Assembly (NCBI GenBank): GCA_905221605.1
Contig: CAJNDS010002179.1
Coordinates: 412,001 to 476,000 of the forward strand
Length of the DNA: 64,000 bases
Direction of reading: 5' to 3'
Source of the DNA: Symbiodinium natans
Taxonomy: Eukaryota > Sar > Dinophyceae > Suessiales > Symbiodiniaceae
How positions within the stretch are numbered: position 1 is the stretch's first letter; the number at the start of each line of letters is the position of its first letter. This document shows positions 21,767 to 32,703 of the stretch, piece after piece. Below the pieces are notes generated by a model, which saw nothing but the letters and a program-made list of their open reading frames with translations, was not told the DNA's origin and searched no databases. Both the position numbers and the translations under genes were made by a program.

Positions 21767-22383
21767 ACTTTGACTGGCTTCTGCACACCCTCTTTCCAGC
21801 ACCCTGTTTTGGGACCTAAACCTGTAGCCCCAACCCTATCTCCCTAGAAATGAATGGGCTATTAGGTCCAGGTTGGTTAAAACCAGCTCATTCCAGGAGA
21901 TAAACCTATCAGCATGCAGGCAATTGGGGGGCGTGCTCCTTCAAAACAGCTACACATCCTAAACCCTCTATATCCCCTAGTCCCGAAACCGAAGCCCTAT
22001 TAGAACCCCAAACCCTGCGCGCCTAACCCTAAACCCTGAACCCTGAACCCTAAACCCTTAAGCCCAATGCAGCCCAGGTCTCCCTCAGCAGCGCCGCAGC
22101 GGTCGCCAGCTCTGGGGAGGAGAGGACATCTTCCTCCTAACTTTATAGGACTTTAAGGGTTTTTTTGCCTAGGGGGTTTAGGGTTTAGCGTTTAGGGCTG
22201 CTTTAGAGGTTTAAGGGTGTTTTGGGGGAGGGCAGGCTTTGTGGGGTGGGTTTTTTGGGTTTAGCTTCTTTTGGTTTCGGGTTGACATTCAAGTAGTGTT
22301 TGCTAGAAGAAGCTGCAGCGCAAGGGGCATCCTGCAAATGAGGCCCCAAACCTCGTAACGATGTAAGACACGAGTATTCCGAA

Positions 22384-22625
22384 AAGCCATGACGCTAAGC
22401 CCTAAGCCCCTAAGCCCTTAAGCCCTTAAGCCCTTAAGCCCTAAAGCCCTAAAGCCCTAAAGCCCTAAAGCCCTAAAGCCCTAAAGCCCTAAAGCCCTAA
22501 AGCCCTAAAGCCCTAAAGCCCTAAAGCCCTAAAGCCCTAAAGCCCTAAAGCCCTACAGCCCTACAGCCCTAAAGCCCTACAGCCCTAAAGCCCTAAAGCC
22601 CTACAGCCCTAAAGCCCTAAAGCCC
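22384..22625. repeat. Variant telomere-like array, unit CCCTAAAG
   Basis: About 28 copies of an eight-base unit CCCTAAAG, with CCCTTAAG at the left end and CCCTACAG variants at the right end. It differs from the seven-base CCCTAAA unit seen elsewhere, so it has expanded on its own. Confidence 0.95.
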
Positions 22626-22629
22626 AAAG

Positions 22630-22768
22630 GCATCTACCAAGGCACGGAGCCATCTGTCTCGGCCGCACGGAGGCACAGCGCGCGGGGAATGGAGACCACC
22701 AGCTCCCCGCGTCGGAAGCGCCGCTTCGCGAAGAGCCTCGACTGGGGCCCAGACTCGTTCAACGGGTG
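22630..22768 (+). CDS. Exon candidate between variant arrays
   Basis: Plus-strand open segment includes YQGTEPSVSAARRHSARGME and SPRRKRRFAKSLDWGPDSFN, strongly basic in the middle. It runs into a TTTAGGG array at about 22769. Further plus-strand open segments follow at 22870-22965 (PIFMLGLLPKSAPF) and 23030-23108 (RVTTRPWLHILQTC), each between telomeric arrays, suggesting one gene. Function unknown. Confidence 0.45.
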
Positions 22769-22868
22769 TTTAGGGTTTAGGGTTTAGGGTTTAGGGGTTA
22801 GGGGTTTAGGGTTTAGGGTTTAGGGTTTAGGGTTTAGGGTTTAGGGTTTAGGGTTTAGGGTTTAGGGT
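22769..22868 (+). repeat. TTTAGGG array
   Basis: About thirteen units with two GGGG variants, lying between two exon-like segments. Confidence 0.95.
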
Positions 22869-23110
22869 TCTTTGGAAGTCGGTGGCCGCGGCCTGACGCC
22901 ACCGATTTTCATGTTGGGGTTGCTCCCAAAATCAGCACCCTTTTGTGGGTCAGGTCGCAACTCCAAACCCTAAACCCTAAACCCTAAACCCTGAACCCTA
23001 AACCCTAAACCCTAAACCCTAAACTTAGTTCCTGTGGCTGCCCAAGTGCCCCCAGCCAGCGGCAGAGTCACGACTCGCCCGTGGCTGCACATCCTGCAGA
23101 CCTGCCAGGG

Positions 23111-23275
23111 TAGGGTTTAGGGTTTAGGGTTTAGGGTTTAGGGTTCAGGGTTCAGGGTTCAGGGTTCAGGGTTCAGGGTTCAGGGTTCAGGGTTCAGGGT
23201 TCAGGGTTCAGGGTTTAGGGTTTAGGGTTTAGGGTTCAGGGTTTAGGGTTTAGGGTTTAGGGTTTGAGGGTCGAG
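23111..23275 (+). repeat. Mixed TTTAGGG / GGGTTCA array
   Basis: Canonical TTTAGGG units flank about eleven consecutive TTCAGGG units (about 23141-23213). The variant block indicates local expansion of one mutated unit. Confidence 0.95.
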
Positions 23276-23339
23276 GGTTGAGGGTTTAGGGGTTGAGGGT
23301 GTGAGGGGTTGAGGGTTTCGGGTTTAGGGGAGGTGTTAA

Positions 23340-23410
23340 GTTGGGATGTTCCTCCTGATACTCCTTAATAGGCAGTAGAGTACCGAGAAATAGTCATGCT
23401 CTTCTTAAAA
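23340..23410. mobile_element. Family A element, left part
   Basis: Starts TTGGGATGTTCCTCCTGATA; the right terminal repeat is not seen. A nearby direct repeat of ATGAAGCATTCCGCATGAT occurs at about 23438-23456 and 23480-23498. Confidence 0.45.
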
Positions 23411-24329
23411 CTCCCTTACTCCCTTACTCCCCGCCCTATGAAGCATTCCGCATGATACGATAGTATGCCACCCCCGCCATATGAAGCATTCCGCATGATG
23501 CGATAGTATGCCAGACAAAGGAAACATCTGATATTGGGGGGGGGAGCCTCCACATTGTGCTTTGGGGTCTTGAGGTTGTAAGTCATATTGATTATGAATA
23601 GGGCTCTGATTGGAACATTAGAGTTCCGGCCGCACAACTACCCTAGGGTCTGAAAAGCGTTTTGGGTCACCCTGCCGACCGCTGGCGCCGCCGCGCTCCA
23701 AGTAGTCGAACAGCTCCGACAGCTGCCCGACGGGTTCGGCTACACCAGCTCGTCGCCTGCGTAGAATGACACTATGGACCCAGTCACTCCTAAACCCTAA
23801 ACCCTTAACCCTGAACCCTAAGCCCTAAACCCTAAACCCTAAACCCCTAACCCTAGACCCCAAACCCTGAATCCTAAACCCTAGCCTCTAAACCCTATCA
23901 GGCAAAGACCACCTTTAACTCTTGCAGTGCTCTCTTGGGACCTGGTCTGATTTCCTTCGCCTCTTGGAGCCCCAGGCCTTCAAACTAGAGATTTCATGGT
24001 CCCTTCATGACACATCAACTTAGCCACTTCGCCCAATCTGACGCCGTCTATGTCATGCTTGCGACCCAGGAAGGAAGACATGCAGGTCTTGCCGAAATGA
24101 CGCTTTCAGTGTTGAAAGCTCGCGAAACGAACCACAGACAGCAATTGACGCCGGTGGCCTTGTGCTGGCAGAGCGCTGCCGCGGTGGCCCTCGGCCGGCC
24201 CAAGCAACTCCTTCTGGCGGACATCGTGGTTCGGGGTTTGGGGATTGTGGGGTCTTAAGGGCCGGGGCGACAGGACATGTAAGTGCGTGTTCAGGGACTT
24301 GTTCAGGGATTGTGGGTGCAGTGTGAAAC

Positions 24330-24360
<31 letters not shown>

Positions 24361-24817
24361 TATATTGATACGGCCTTGATCCGCTGCAGCCTTGAGTGGG
24401 TGAGATAAAAAAACCTCGAGACGTGATAGTCATCAGAGTTGTGGAGCACCCACGACCCCTACAAGAGCAGCTGCATGCAGGTTAAAAAATGGACGAGAGT
24501 TACAGATCCGAAGCTGCATGTTTTCGTCTGAGGGCATCAGGCGACACTCATGCAACACAACACTACCAAACAAGGTTTCTCCGCTTTTTGCATCTAAAAA
24601 GTTAACAAATTGTAGATTTGGTGTTTATGAGCAAAATGCTGAAAATCCTACCCGTCCAGTCTTTCAGCAGCGTTGAGTGCAATATTGCACGAATGCTTTC
24701 ACAGGAAACCGACCGTTCTCAGCATTTACGAACCTTCCGATGTTTTCATCGGAAGGAAAAGGGCGGAGGGTCCCTAGTACCTAGAAAATTCTGCAGTCGC
24801 CCGTGTTCGACAGTGCC

Positions 24818-24906
24818 CCAAAACCCTCTAACAGTCCGTAATGTGGATTGTAGTAGGGGCACTAGAATCCTACTAAGGACTGTTTGTATACCGGGTAACA
24901 TCCCAA
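24818..24906. mobile_element. Family A element, copy A6
   Basis: Interior CTAACAGTCCGTAATGTGG and ACTAAGGACTGTTTGTATAC, right end GGGTAACATCCCAAA. The left terminus is degraded. Confidence 0.55.
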
Positions 24907-25243
24907 ACTCTCAACCCTAAACTCTATACCCTGAAAACCCACAGCCAAAGAGATGGTATTACCAACAATAAGCCAGAGACCTCACAGATTCCCCTAAACC
25001 CTTGACCCTATAAATCCTAGTGTCTTTATTTGTGGCCGTGCCAGCTTTTGCCAAGCGAAGCGAAACGATGGGCCCCCAATTCAGAGGTTATGACCAGCAA
25101 CCCTTCAAGTCGGCCGCGCGGTTTAGGGTTTAGGGTTTATAGGGTATAGGGTTTAGGGCTTCGGGTTTAGGGTCATGAGACATTCAGGTCGTGGTTGCAC
25201 GAAATCTTGCACTACCCGCACCCCCCTTTCTAACACTTTCAGG

Positions 25244-25343
25244 CTGGGATGTTCCCCTTATACTAACAGTCCTGAACAGGGATAATGATAGGGGGTACTA
25301 TAACCCCTATTAAGGACTGTTAGTATAAGGGGGAACATCCCAA
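25244..25343. mobile_element. Family A introner-like element, copy A1 (reference copy)
   Basis: Near-perfect terminal inverted repeat: CTGGGATGTTCCCCTTATAC at the left and GTATAAGGGGGAACATCCCA at the right, over 28 bp long. The interior contains a GGGTACTATAACCCC palindrome. About 100 bp in total. Confidence 0.85.
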
Positions 25344-25349
25344 TTGGCC

Positions 25350-25580
25350 GTGTTGCTTGCGAGGTGGCGCAAGACTTTGGTCGTTGGAACAAGTCGCTGC
25401 CGAAGGCTTCCAGAGCCAACGTTGCAAAAGGGGTGCAGGGATTTGACCAGCTAGAAATAATGTTCATAGGTGGTGCAAGATTTCATCCACCCACAGCACA
25501 ATCCTTACTTCCGTCGTTAAAGCCTTCAGTGCTCAAAAGCCTACTAGCCAGGGTTTCTGAAACCAAGCCCAAAGCCCCAT
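25350..25580 (+). CDS. Exon candidate directly after element A1
   Basis: Plus-strand open segment FGRWNKSLPKASRANVAKGV ... TAQSLLPSLKPSVLKSLLAR, ending in-frame at a TGA near 25580. Its position directly downstream of an introner-like element is the main support. No family recognised. Confidence 0.4.
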
Positions 25581-25712
25581 GACCCAGATTCGCAAGGACC
25601 GAAGGGGCCTGCAGCGAAGATGCTGGTTGCCACCCATGCGGCCCACAAAGGCCCGCGCGGCTTCATGCAGAGCTCTGGCTGTTACGGGCTCATATGCTTG
25701 CCATGGTCGGAT

Positions 25713-26436
25713 TTATAGGAACCCTGCGGAGCCTCGACGGGAATGATGTTTTGGCTTGCATGTCGCTGTACTCTTTTCCTGCATACCACCAGGGGCTAGG
25801 AATGCTGGCCATGCGAGCCAGGAGTTGTGGCCTGATGTGCTGTGGCTACTTGTAGGTGTAAGGTTTGAGTCCAAAGACGCTTTATGCAGCTGTCGGCCAT
25901 GAAACATCTACCCGGCTGCCGGTGCAAGTGAGCATGACGTGGTGGGTGGGCTTGTTTTGGCCTATGCTTGATGAAGCTGCAAGACATCATTGCAAGCGAT
26001 TGCAGCTGCCCGTCGCTCATGCTGACTCCTGCGTAGAGGAATTGGCCACGCCAGATGAGGTGTCTTGCCGAACCGTACATTTTTTGTTCTCACCTTCTGT
26101 CACTGCTACACTGACACTCTGCTGGCTTTGCGCTGTGTCGTTGGCAGCAATGGCGACCACCACGAGAGCTACTGCAGCCTTATGGCCGGGATAGGCACGA
26201 TTGGAAAACACATCAATAATATATGTATGTATATATATATATGTATAAATATCTTTACTACATTTTTGCACACATGTTTGTCCATCTCTGCATCTAACTT
26301 GGCCGAATGCTTCGCCTACCAAGCGGCAGTAGAAGTTGTAAGCAGCTTGCAACGCAATCTGCAATTGCATGCCGTGCATGATCAAGATTAAGATTCGTAT
26401 TACTAACCTATCCACCGTGAGGCAACTGCAAGGCAA
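25713..26436. other. Competing open frames, no assigned gene
   Basis: Frames of 64-139 codons are open on both strands, including a plus-strand frame at 25865-26194 and a minus-strand one at 26436-26017 that includes a (TA)n-derived stretch. None shows domains. Confidence 0.25.
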
Positions 26437-26597
26437 AGAGGGAAGGCCGTAGCAAAAGGCTCTTGCAGAGGCTGCCGAAATCCTAAACCTCCCCCCCAGA
26501 ACCCTAAACCCTAAACCCTAAATGCCCCAAACCCTAAACCCTAAACCCTAAACCCTAAACCCTAAACCCCAAACCCTAAATGCCCCAAACCCGAAAC

Positions 26598-26676
26598 CCT
26601 ATTGCCAAGCGGCCAGGGCAGCCATCACAGCTCGGGGCCATCGGCTTCTGCGCTCCTGCACGATGAGGTTCGAGGT
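26598..26676 (+). CDS. Exon candidate
   Basis: Plus-strand open segment SGPSASALLHDEVRG between a CCCTAAA tract (26500-26600) and a TTTAGGG remnant (26675-26690). Low support. Confidence 0.3.
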
Positions 26677-27137
26677 CGTTTAGGGTGGGTTTGCCACCTT
26701 GGTAGCGCAACGAAATGCCTTATGAAGCCCATCGTTCGCTCTAAGGCTCAGCATAAGACACTTCAATTCAGTTGAACATGAAGCCGGCCAAATCTCCAAA
26801 TGGGTCCAAGTGCAGGTTCGCACAGGCCATACCCAAAATCATGAGGTGTCCTCATGGCTCTGGGTGACAAACCATCGAAAGCTGCCATTCCCTGAGCCCT
26901 AAACCCTATACCCTAAACCTCAAACCGGGAAGTAATGTTCAACACTTCTTTTGCAGGTGCACCTAAGCCTCAGGGTTTAGGGTTTAGGGTTAGCCCTAAG
27001 CTCTAAACCCTAATTAGGGAAGTTCTAGCCCTTTTGAATACTGGGCTCCGGACAGTCTCGCCAGCTGCATGTGTGATACAAACTTGGCCCCACAATCACT
27101 GCAGGGATCTGAAACTTAGGACGCGGTATGAAGTTCT

Positions 27138-27215
27138 AACCCTAAACCCTAAACCCTAAACCCTAAACCCTAAACCCTAAACCCTAAACCCTAAACCCTA
27201 AACCCTAAACCCTAA
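27138..27215. repeat. CCCTAAA array
   Basis: Eleven perfect units. It starts after AAGTTCTAACC and is followed by AATCAGGGAAGTAG; a similar AATTAGGGAAGTTCTAGCC lies at 27010-27030. Confidence 0.95.
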
Positions 27216-27232
27216 TCAGGGAAGTAGTCTCA

Positions 27233-27345
27233 GCCGCTGGAAGTGCCCTGGGAGTTGTCTGCCCCGCTCCTCCGTGCTGCCCTCCAGCAGCTTCGCCGAC
27301 TCGCCTTCCAACCTTTGCTCTATGAGAGGCTGACCATTTGGTGGT
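27233..27345 (+). CDS. Exon candidate
   Basis: Plus-strand open segment EVPWELSAPLLRAALQQLRR then LAFQPLLYERLTIWW, ending at a TTTAGGG tract whose first bases are TGTAGGG. Helical, Leu/Arg-rich. Function unknown. Confidence 0.45.
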
Positions 27346-27614
27346 GTAGGGTTTAGGGTTTAGGGTTTAGGGATTTCGGGATTAGAGTTTAGGGTTTAAA
27401 ACTTTAGGCTGATGTCCTGAAAGCTGAGGGCTCAGTTTTTTTTTTGGGGGGGGCAGGGGGGGGCAAACATGCAGCAAAGAAGACCCCTGAAAACAGCCAG
27501 GGGGGTGGCCTGAATCCGAAAATAAACCGAATCTAGGGGCCTTAAGAAGTCGAACAGGGTTGTAGGGTTTTTTGGTTTTAGGGCTTAGGGTTTAGGGTAC
27601 CCCTCAAGGTTGTC

Positions 27615-27637
27615 GGGGGGGGGGGGGGGGGGGGGGG
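27615..27637. repeat. G23 homopolymer
   Basis: Uninterrupted run of 23 G. Confidence 0.95.
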
Positions 27638-27989
27638 TTCTTATAGTAGGGACCATAAGGGGATACTCTTCGGAACTATTCCGACCCCCGAGGGTAAGCC
27701 CTCCAGTTGCCAAATCTCGACTCGGCTATGGACCGACAAGTAGACTCCAGGGTTAAGGGTTTGGGGGTTAGGGTACCCCTTATGGCCCTGATATTCCCTG
27801 AACTAGGTGTCGATAACAACAGTCCCAAAATTCTATATATATATATATATTTTTATTTATTTATTTATTTATATATTTATTTTCTTATCTTTATATTTAT
27901 TTATTTAAGGCTCCATATGAAACAATAAGGGGAATCAAACATTGTCCCAAATCGATACCTAGTGAAGGTAACCCAAAACCCCTCGAAAC

Positions 27990-28078
27990 CAAGCGCTCCC
28001 GTCGCCACGACGAGCGGCTGCTTCGTCTCCTCGGGTGCCTGCAGCTTCCTGGGCGCCTCCTCCTCGGTTCCTCCAAGT
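27990..28078 (-). CDS. Exon candidate
   Basis: Minus-strand open segment GGTEEEAPRKLQAPEETKQP followed by LVVATGALG, acidic then hydrophobic. The opposite strand is also open but less protein-like. Confidence 0.4.
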
Positions 28079-28592
28079 AGGGAGTCTTTGTTTTTGTGTT
28101 CTTTGCTTTTGTGGGTAGGGTTTAGGGTTTAGGGTTTAGGGCTTAGGGCTTAGGGCTTCGGGCTTCGGGCTTAAGGCTTAGGGTTTAGGATGCAGGGCTT
28201 AGGGTTTAGGGGTTATAGGGTGTAAGGTTTATAGGTGATCAAGGGGTTCTGCGTTTTAGGGCGGAAGGGCTGCGATACTAGTGCGTATGTAGGCTCCAGG
28301 GCCCCATGTTCTCAAACTCCCCCCCCCCCCCTACCCTTAATCCTTACTTTTGACACTACACGAACCACTGGGGAGGAAAGAGGGGAAATCCTAACCGGTC
28401 CTAACCCCGACCCGAAAACCCCAAACTCTAAACCGACCATAAACCACAGGAAACAGAATGAAACCCCTAAAGCCTTCCTAGCCCATAACTGATGCCTAAA
28501 CTTATACCCAACCACAGAACCCCGGAGGGGGAGGGGGAGGGGAAACCTCTTGCACCATAAACCCCTAACTCCGTCATGAACTATTTGGGATC

Positions 28593-28640
28593 AAAGCGAA
28601 TTTGAACCCAGACTCAGAGAAGGTGGCCCCACCACTCTAA
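28593..28640 (-). other. tRNA-like T-arm sequence, weak
   Basis: On the minus strand GAGTCTGGGTTCAAATTCGC resembles a B-box / T-arm, preceded by AGAGTGGTGGGGCCACC. A full cloverleaf could not be drawn, so this may be a tRNA-derived SINE fragment or chance. Confidence 0.2.
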
Positions 28641-28709
28641 ACAGAGCTGGTACCGATTTAGGATTCCGAAACCCTAAGCCCTAAACCCTAAACCCTAAAC
28701 CCTAAATCA

Positions 28710-28830
28710 ACTCTCTGGCCTAGATAGGGTGGAATATTCCAGTGCGCTCTGAGAAGCCGAGTGTCGGGGCTCGTCCCTTGCCTCTTCCGAGCCGTACCCA
28801 AAGCCCCACCTTGTGCTCGCTCTGTACACC
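28710..28830 (-). CDS. Exon candidate beside element F6
   Basis: Minus-strand open segment AQGGALGTARKRQGTSPDTR then LLRAHWNIPPYLGQR. Upstream on the same strand it borders a family F element (28831-28935), downstream a telomeric tract, the usual exon environment here. Confidence 0.4.
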
Positions 28831-28935
28831 AAAGAGGGCCCAATACCCCTGGAACAAGGAATACACCTTGAATTATAACGGGATCTTTAGTATGATCTAA
28901 GGTGACTTCCTCAATGAAGGAGTATTGGGCTCTCT
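28831..28935. mobile_element. Family F introner-like element, copy F6
   Basis: AAAGAGGGCCCAATACCCCT at the left and GAAGGAGTATTGGGCTCTCT at the right form imperfect inverted repeats. Interior GGGATCTTTAGTATGATCTA. Confidence 0.75.
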
Positions 28936-29370
28936 GTACATGTGTTTCGTTGGATGTTTCGGGGATAGCATGACTGCCCACATCAGTACGCCTGTACATG
29001 GTGCATATAAACAAAAAGAGCAAATTAAACATACATACATACCATACATACATATCTATAATATATATATATATATTTATTATTATATGTATCTATACCC
29101 CTATATATATATATATAGTATGTGCGCATACTTATGCTTACTCATTGATATTCACGTATGTACAAGTCACATAGATCCCTGCTGAACCCGGCCCGGGCTT
29201 GTGGCATGAACCCTATCTATAGTCTGTGTGCGGATATGGTGTCTGTAATATATGTAAATAAGCAAACACACACATAAATATAAATATAATATATATATAT
29301 ATATGTAAAGACATTTATGTATTTATGTATGTATTGTAGAGTGTTTACCCTGAAGCTCTACGCAGCAGTC
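28936..29370. other. AT-rich microsatellite region
   Basis: (TA)n and ATAC/ATAT stretches at about 29030-29120 and 29240-29330. No coding support. Confidence 0.5.
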
Positions 29371-29598
29371 GCCTCTTAGAGCCTCTGCGGCGCTCTTTGG
29401 CAGAAAAAAGCGATGGAAGATGCCTTAGCTTCGGGCGCATCAAGGTCAAAGCTAACCTTAAATAAGGGTTTAGGGTTTAGGGTTTTCAGTTGGTCATGAA
29501 GACGGCTGAGCAGGTCCCCATGCTCAAAAAAAAAATCTGCGCCGTGAGAACGACTGACACTCCAAAGCCTCAAGTGGGGGGTTTCCGAAATCAGCGGT

Positions 29599-30201
29599 AT
29601 GCTTATGAGAAGGGAGTCCTACTATTTGGGGGTCTGCATTAGGGGTTTTACTTTCGTAAACTCCCAAATCGCCTTCAATCCTCCAGAACCTTCTCCCATG
29701 TTCGACAGTCCAGATCGGGTGACTGATGCTGCCACACCCACTTCGCAAGTTCCGACTTCTCCGTGGCGGTCCCTTCAGGCAGGGCATTTGTTCCAGGTTC
29801 CCGGCCCGTTGGTTCCGCCCCCTCCCCCCCCCAGTCTCTCGATCTGGCTGGTTGACTTTCTTTGGAGACAGGGATCTGCAGAAACGATTCGAGGCTCGTC
29901 TGGGAAACAAGGGGCAGCTGATTGGCCGCTACGCCAAGGCGATATACAATTGCCATGTCGCATCCTTGCAGCAGCAGCAGCAGCAGCAGCAGCCCCAAAA
30001 CCACAAACCCTAAACCCTGAAATCCTACCGCACCTGTTCTTCCAAACCTTCCCTCACATCATCCTCGAAGATGCAAGCCTTCAGGGACGCCGCGCTCTGC
30101 CAGCCTTAGGAGCCCGCAGTCCTCCTAACCGGCTAGTTTTCAACAATGATCACGACCCTTTTTCTGTTTCAATGTTCTGCAAATTATTAATGGGATTATA
30201 A
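29599..30201 (+). CDS. Open frame of 200 codons, doubtful
   Basis: One of the longest plus-strand frames between 20 and 36 kb, but it includes a (GCA)n poly-Ala run and the telomere-encoded peptide TLNPE, and an overlapping minus-strand frame (29910-29524) is open too. The start region is a J-like element remnant (29622-29670). Parts may be exonic, for example around LVFNNDHDPFSVSMFCKLL; the whole is unlikely to be one exon. Confidence 0.25.
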   Translation: MLMRRESYYLGVCIRGFTFVNSQIAFNPPEPSPMFDSPDRVTDAATPTSQVPTSPWRSLQAGHLFQVPGPLVPPPPPPSLSIWLVDFLWRQGSAETIRGSSGKQGAADWPLRQGDIQLPCRILAAAAAAAAAPKPQTLNPEILPHLFFQTFPHIILEDASLQGRRALPALGARSPPNRLVFNNDHDPFSVSMFCKLLMGL

Positions 30202-30424
30202 CAGGATCTCAAGACGTGAAAGCTCCGTCTGCCATCGGCATGCCGGAGGTTGAATGTCCGACACTCTGGGTTTGCTTCATGTTGCTTCGGGAAGACCCTA
30301 AACCCTAAACCCTAAACTTGTCAGAAACGCCCCGCGACTCGACCACGCTACAGCACGGCTTAGATCTTTTTAGGGTGCAGCAGTCCGAAGTACGCGCCGT
30401 GGCAATGTAAGGCGGACCAGCGCA

Positions 30425-30650
30425 CTTGCTTGACACTGCGGTTTTTTCCAATCAGGGACAGCAATGGCAACCTCTTTCTGATTTGGCTCGGGGCCACAGA
30501 GACAAAACACCATCAGACCATGACTGTCACAGTGTCGCGCACAGGCGCGATAAAATCCAAGGCGCATGTCTTTCAGCTCTGCCACCGACAGCTCCCGCAG
30601 CTCATGAATGCTCCGAGACTGCATCCTGCATACCCGATGCGTGGAAAGGG
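30425..30650 (+). CDS. Exon candidate
   Basis: Plus-strand open segment TLRFFPIRDSNGNLFLIWLG then SKAHVFQLCHRQLPQLMNAP, with good third-position GC, running into a TTTAGGG tract at 30652. The opposite strand (30624-30370) is also open with stop and a protein-like sequence, so the strand is uncertain. Confidence 0.35.
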
Positions 30651-31084
30651 GGTTTAGGGGTTTAGGGGTTTAGGGTTTAGGGAATAATTAGGGTAGAGGG
30701 TTTAGGGTTTAGGGTTTAGGGTATTTCGCACGCCCCTACCATCTTTAATCTCGGGCTCTCTGGCATGCCAAACCCTGAATCCCAGCCTGCTGTTGCCGCG
30801 TTCAACTGCAACAGTATGCCCTTCAGATCCCAAGTCGCCCTTTCAGAATCCCAGGCTGCTGCCCTTCAGATCCCTCGTCACCCTTTCAAGGTTCTGTGCT
30901 ATATTGGCTGGTGGTCTCTTTAAGCAGGGCTTCTGTTTTGTAAGGGGTTCTTATTCGGTATCTAGGGGCTATTTTAAGGTATAAGGGTAGCAGACCGGCC
31001 TTTATAACTTCTGTCTGCAGACCACCGCCCCAGCAATGAAGACTGCTTGCCTACACCGGCTGCACCAAAGGGCGTAGTTCAGTG

Positions 31085-31205
31085 ATGTGCCGTCCTCGCT
31101 CCATCCGGCGTTGCTGCCGGGCGCGAAATCACCGGCAGATGCTGATGTTCATGCACCTCAGCTACGGTGGCAGAGATCTGCATGTCTATGAAGACTCCTC
31201 CACAA
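31085..31205 (-). CDS. Exon candidate, strand uncertain
   Basis: Minus-strand segment GVFIDMQISATVAEVHEHQH is protein-like. A plus-strand frame through the same bases is also open (31082-31276). Confidence 0.25.
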
Positions 31206-31614
31206 CTCCCGTTAAAAAAAAGTTCGTAGTTGCTGAGTTCATAAGCCCCAAAAAGTGTACACGTTTAGTTCTGTAGGGGATTATAGCATCCCAAAAAGTG
31301 TAAAGTGTGCTCACTCAGCTGCTAAGAATTTTAATCAGCCTCTCTGCAGTTTGCTCCGGCGGCATGAAGCCCCGTATTCAGTTTCTACCCGAAGGCTCCA
31401 GTAACTAGCAAAAGGGAGTTATAGAAAACTACACTTAAAAAGGTACTGCCTTAGGAGCCTTTAGGAATAGGCAATGTAGGGAAACAACCAACTTCCTGTG
31501 CAAGAAGAGGAAGTCCCGCCAATCAATTCATCGATGCAAACTGCTCGCCAGGGCACCCATTTTGCGAGGTCATCCTTGTCCTGGTCAAACATGTTATATG
31601 GCTAAACCCTAAAC

Positions 31615-31702
31615 CTATACTCCCCTTAGAACTTTAGTAAAAAAATTGATATCCTCTTGAGTTTTATATAAACAAAAAGAAAAAATTCCCAAGGGGGATG
31701 TA
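31615..31702. mobile_element. Family C introner-like element, copy C3
   Basis: TATACTCCCCTTAGAAC at the left, GATATCCTCTTGAGTTTTAT inside, TTCCCAAGGGGGATGTAG at the right. Confidence 0.75.
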
Positions 31703-31985
31703 GAAACCCTAAACGAACCCTGCATCTGTCCTTTCTCTCCCCTGGGTCGCTTAGGAGCTCCAGAGTACTTTTACGCAGTCTCGGACGGACTCGCCAAACC
31801 CCCGTCTCACAAAGCACACATCTAGGGGTTTAGGGTTTAGGGTTACCGTAAGCCCTGGCCTAAGCCGAGCTCTAAAGCGTTGCGAGAGACAGTGGACAAA
31901 AGCTTTGCTTGCTGTGAAATAAGGTCTTAGGTGGTCAGGACTGCTATCAAGGTGCTGTCGCGGTGTGCCCGGACACCCCTCGCTC

Positions 31986-32004
31986 AGCCAACATTTGGCT
32001 CAAG
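31986..32004 (+). other. Possible relic of dinoflagellate spliced leader
   Basis: AGCCAACATTTGGCTCAAG resembles the 3' part of the dinoflagellate spliced leader (known consensus ends AGCCATTTTGGCTCAAG). The last eleven bases match exactly. Such relics mark genes re-integrated from spliced mRNA. No clear plus-strand gene follows, so this is tentative. Confidence 0.3.
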
Positions 32005-32591
32005 TCACCTGGGCTTCGGAACGCATCGAACGAGGGATGTTCAAGGCAGGCAGCATTGCTGGTAGACGACAGGTAAAAGTGGGACAGTCTCTAGTGATGC
32101 ACTCAGGTATGTGAATATATATATATATATGCATATACATATATAGTTGATGGGTATACACACTTGTACTGAGTGGCTCAGATTCGCTTCTGGAGGGGCC
32201 GGCAGTCTGCCAACTCCACAGCAACCAAAGCCCCGGGTGGGGAATTACATCGTACCTGAGCCCTACGAGTACACATGTCAAGCAAGGCAACCTAAATCCT
32301 AAACCCTAAACCTAAGTACTGTGTCCTTTCTTGAGAAGCGGTTGGATGATAGGAGCGGCCGTGGTTCTTGAACTTCTGCATGCTCATCCTATGCATACAC
32401 ATATACATGTATCTACGTGTCTTGGTGAGTGTCTATAAAACAAAGGTTCTCTTAAACTAGCTTTCGCGGCCCAATTGTCTGAAATCCCTGAGCCTGAACA
32501 GTTTCAGCTCAGAACCCTGAGATCGTACTCAGGCGTCTGCTGGACGGCAGCTTCTTCAGCTCCGCCAAAGACCGGCCTTGGGTTAAGCGTT

Positions 32592-32703
32592 TACTACTAT
32601 TTGCTTAAGAACCCCAAAAGAAAAACAAACAAAAGTCTATGTTATCCTTAATAGGGAAGAATCTGCTTATTTTATTTTGGGGTTCTTAAGCAATTTGTAG
32701 TTT
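32592..32703. mobile_element. Family E introner-like element, copy E4 (reference copy)
   Basis: TTTACTACTATTTGCTTAAG at the left and CTTAAGCAATTTGTAG at the right, with ATGTTATCCTTAATAGGGAA inside. About 112 bp. Confidence 0.8.

Noticed and set aside
22384-22625. CRISPR array
   Set aside because: Units are contiguous 8-mers without spacers, in a eukaryotic context.
28593-28640. tRNA gene
   Set aside because: Only a B-box-like string is seen; no acceptor or anticodon stem could be paired by eye.
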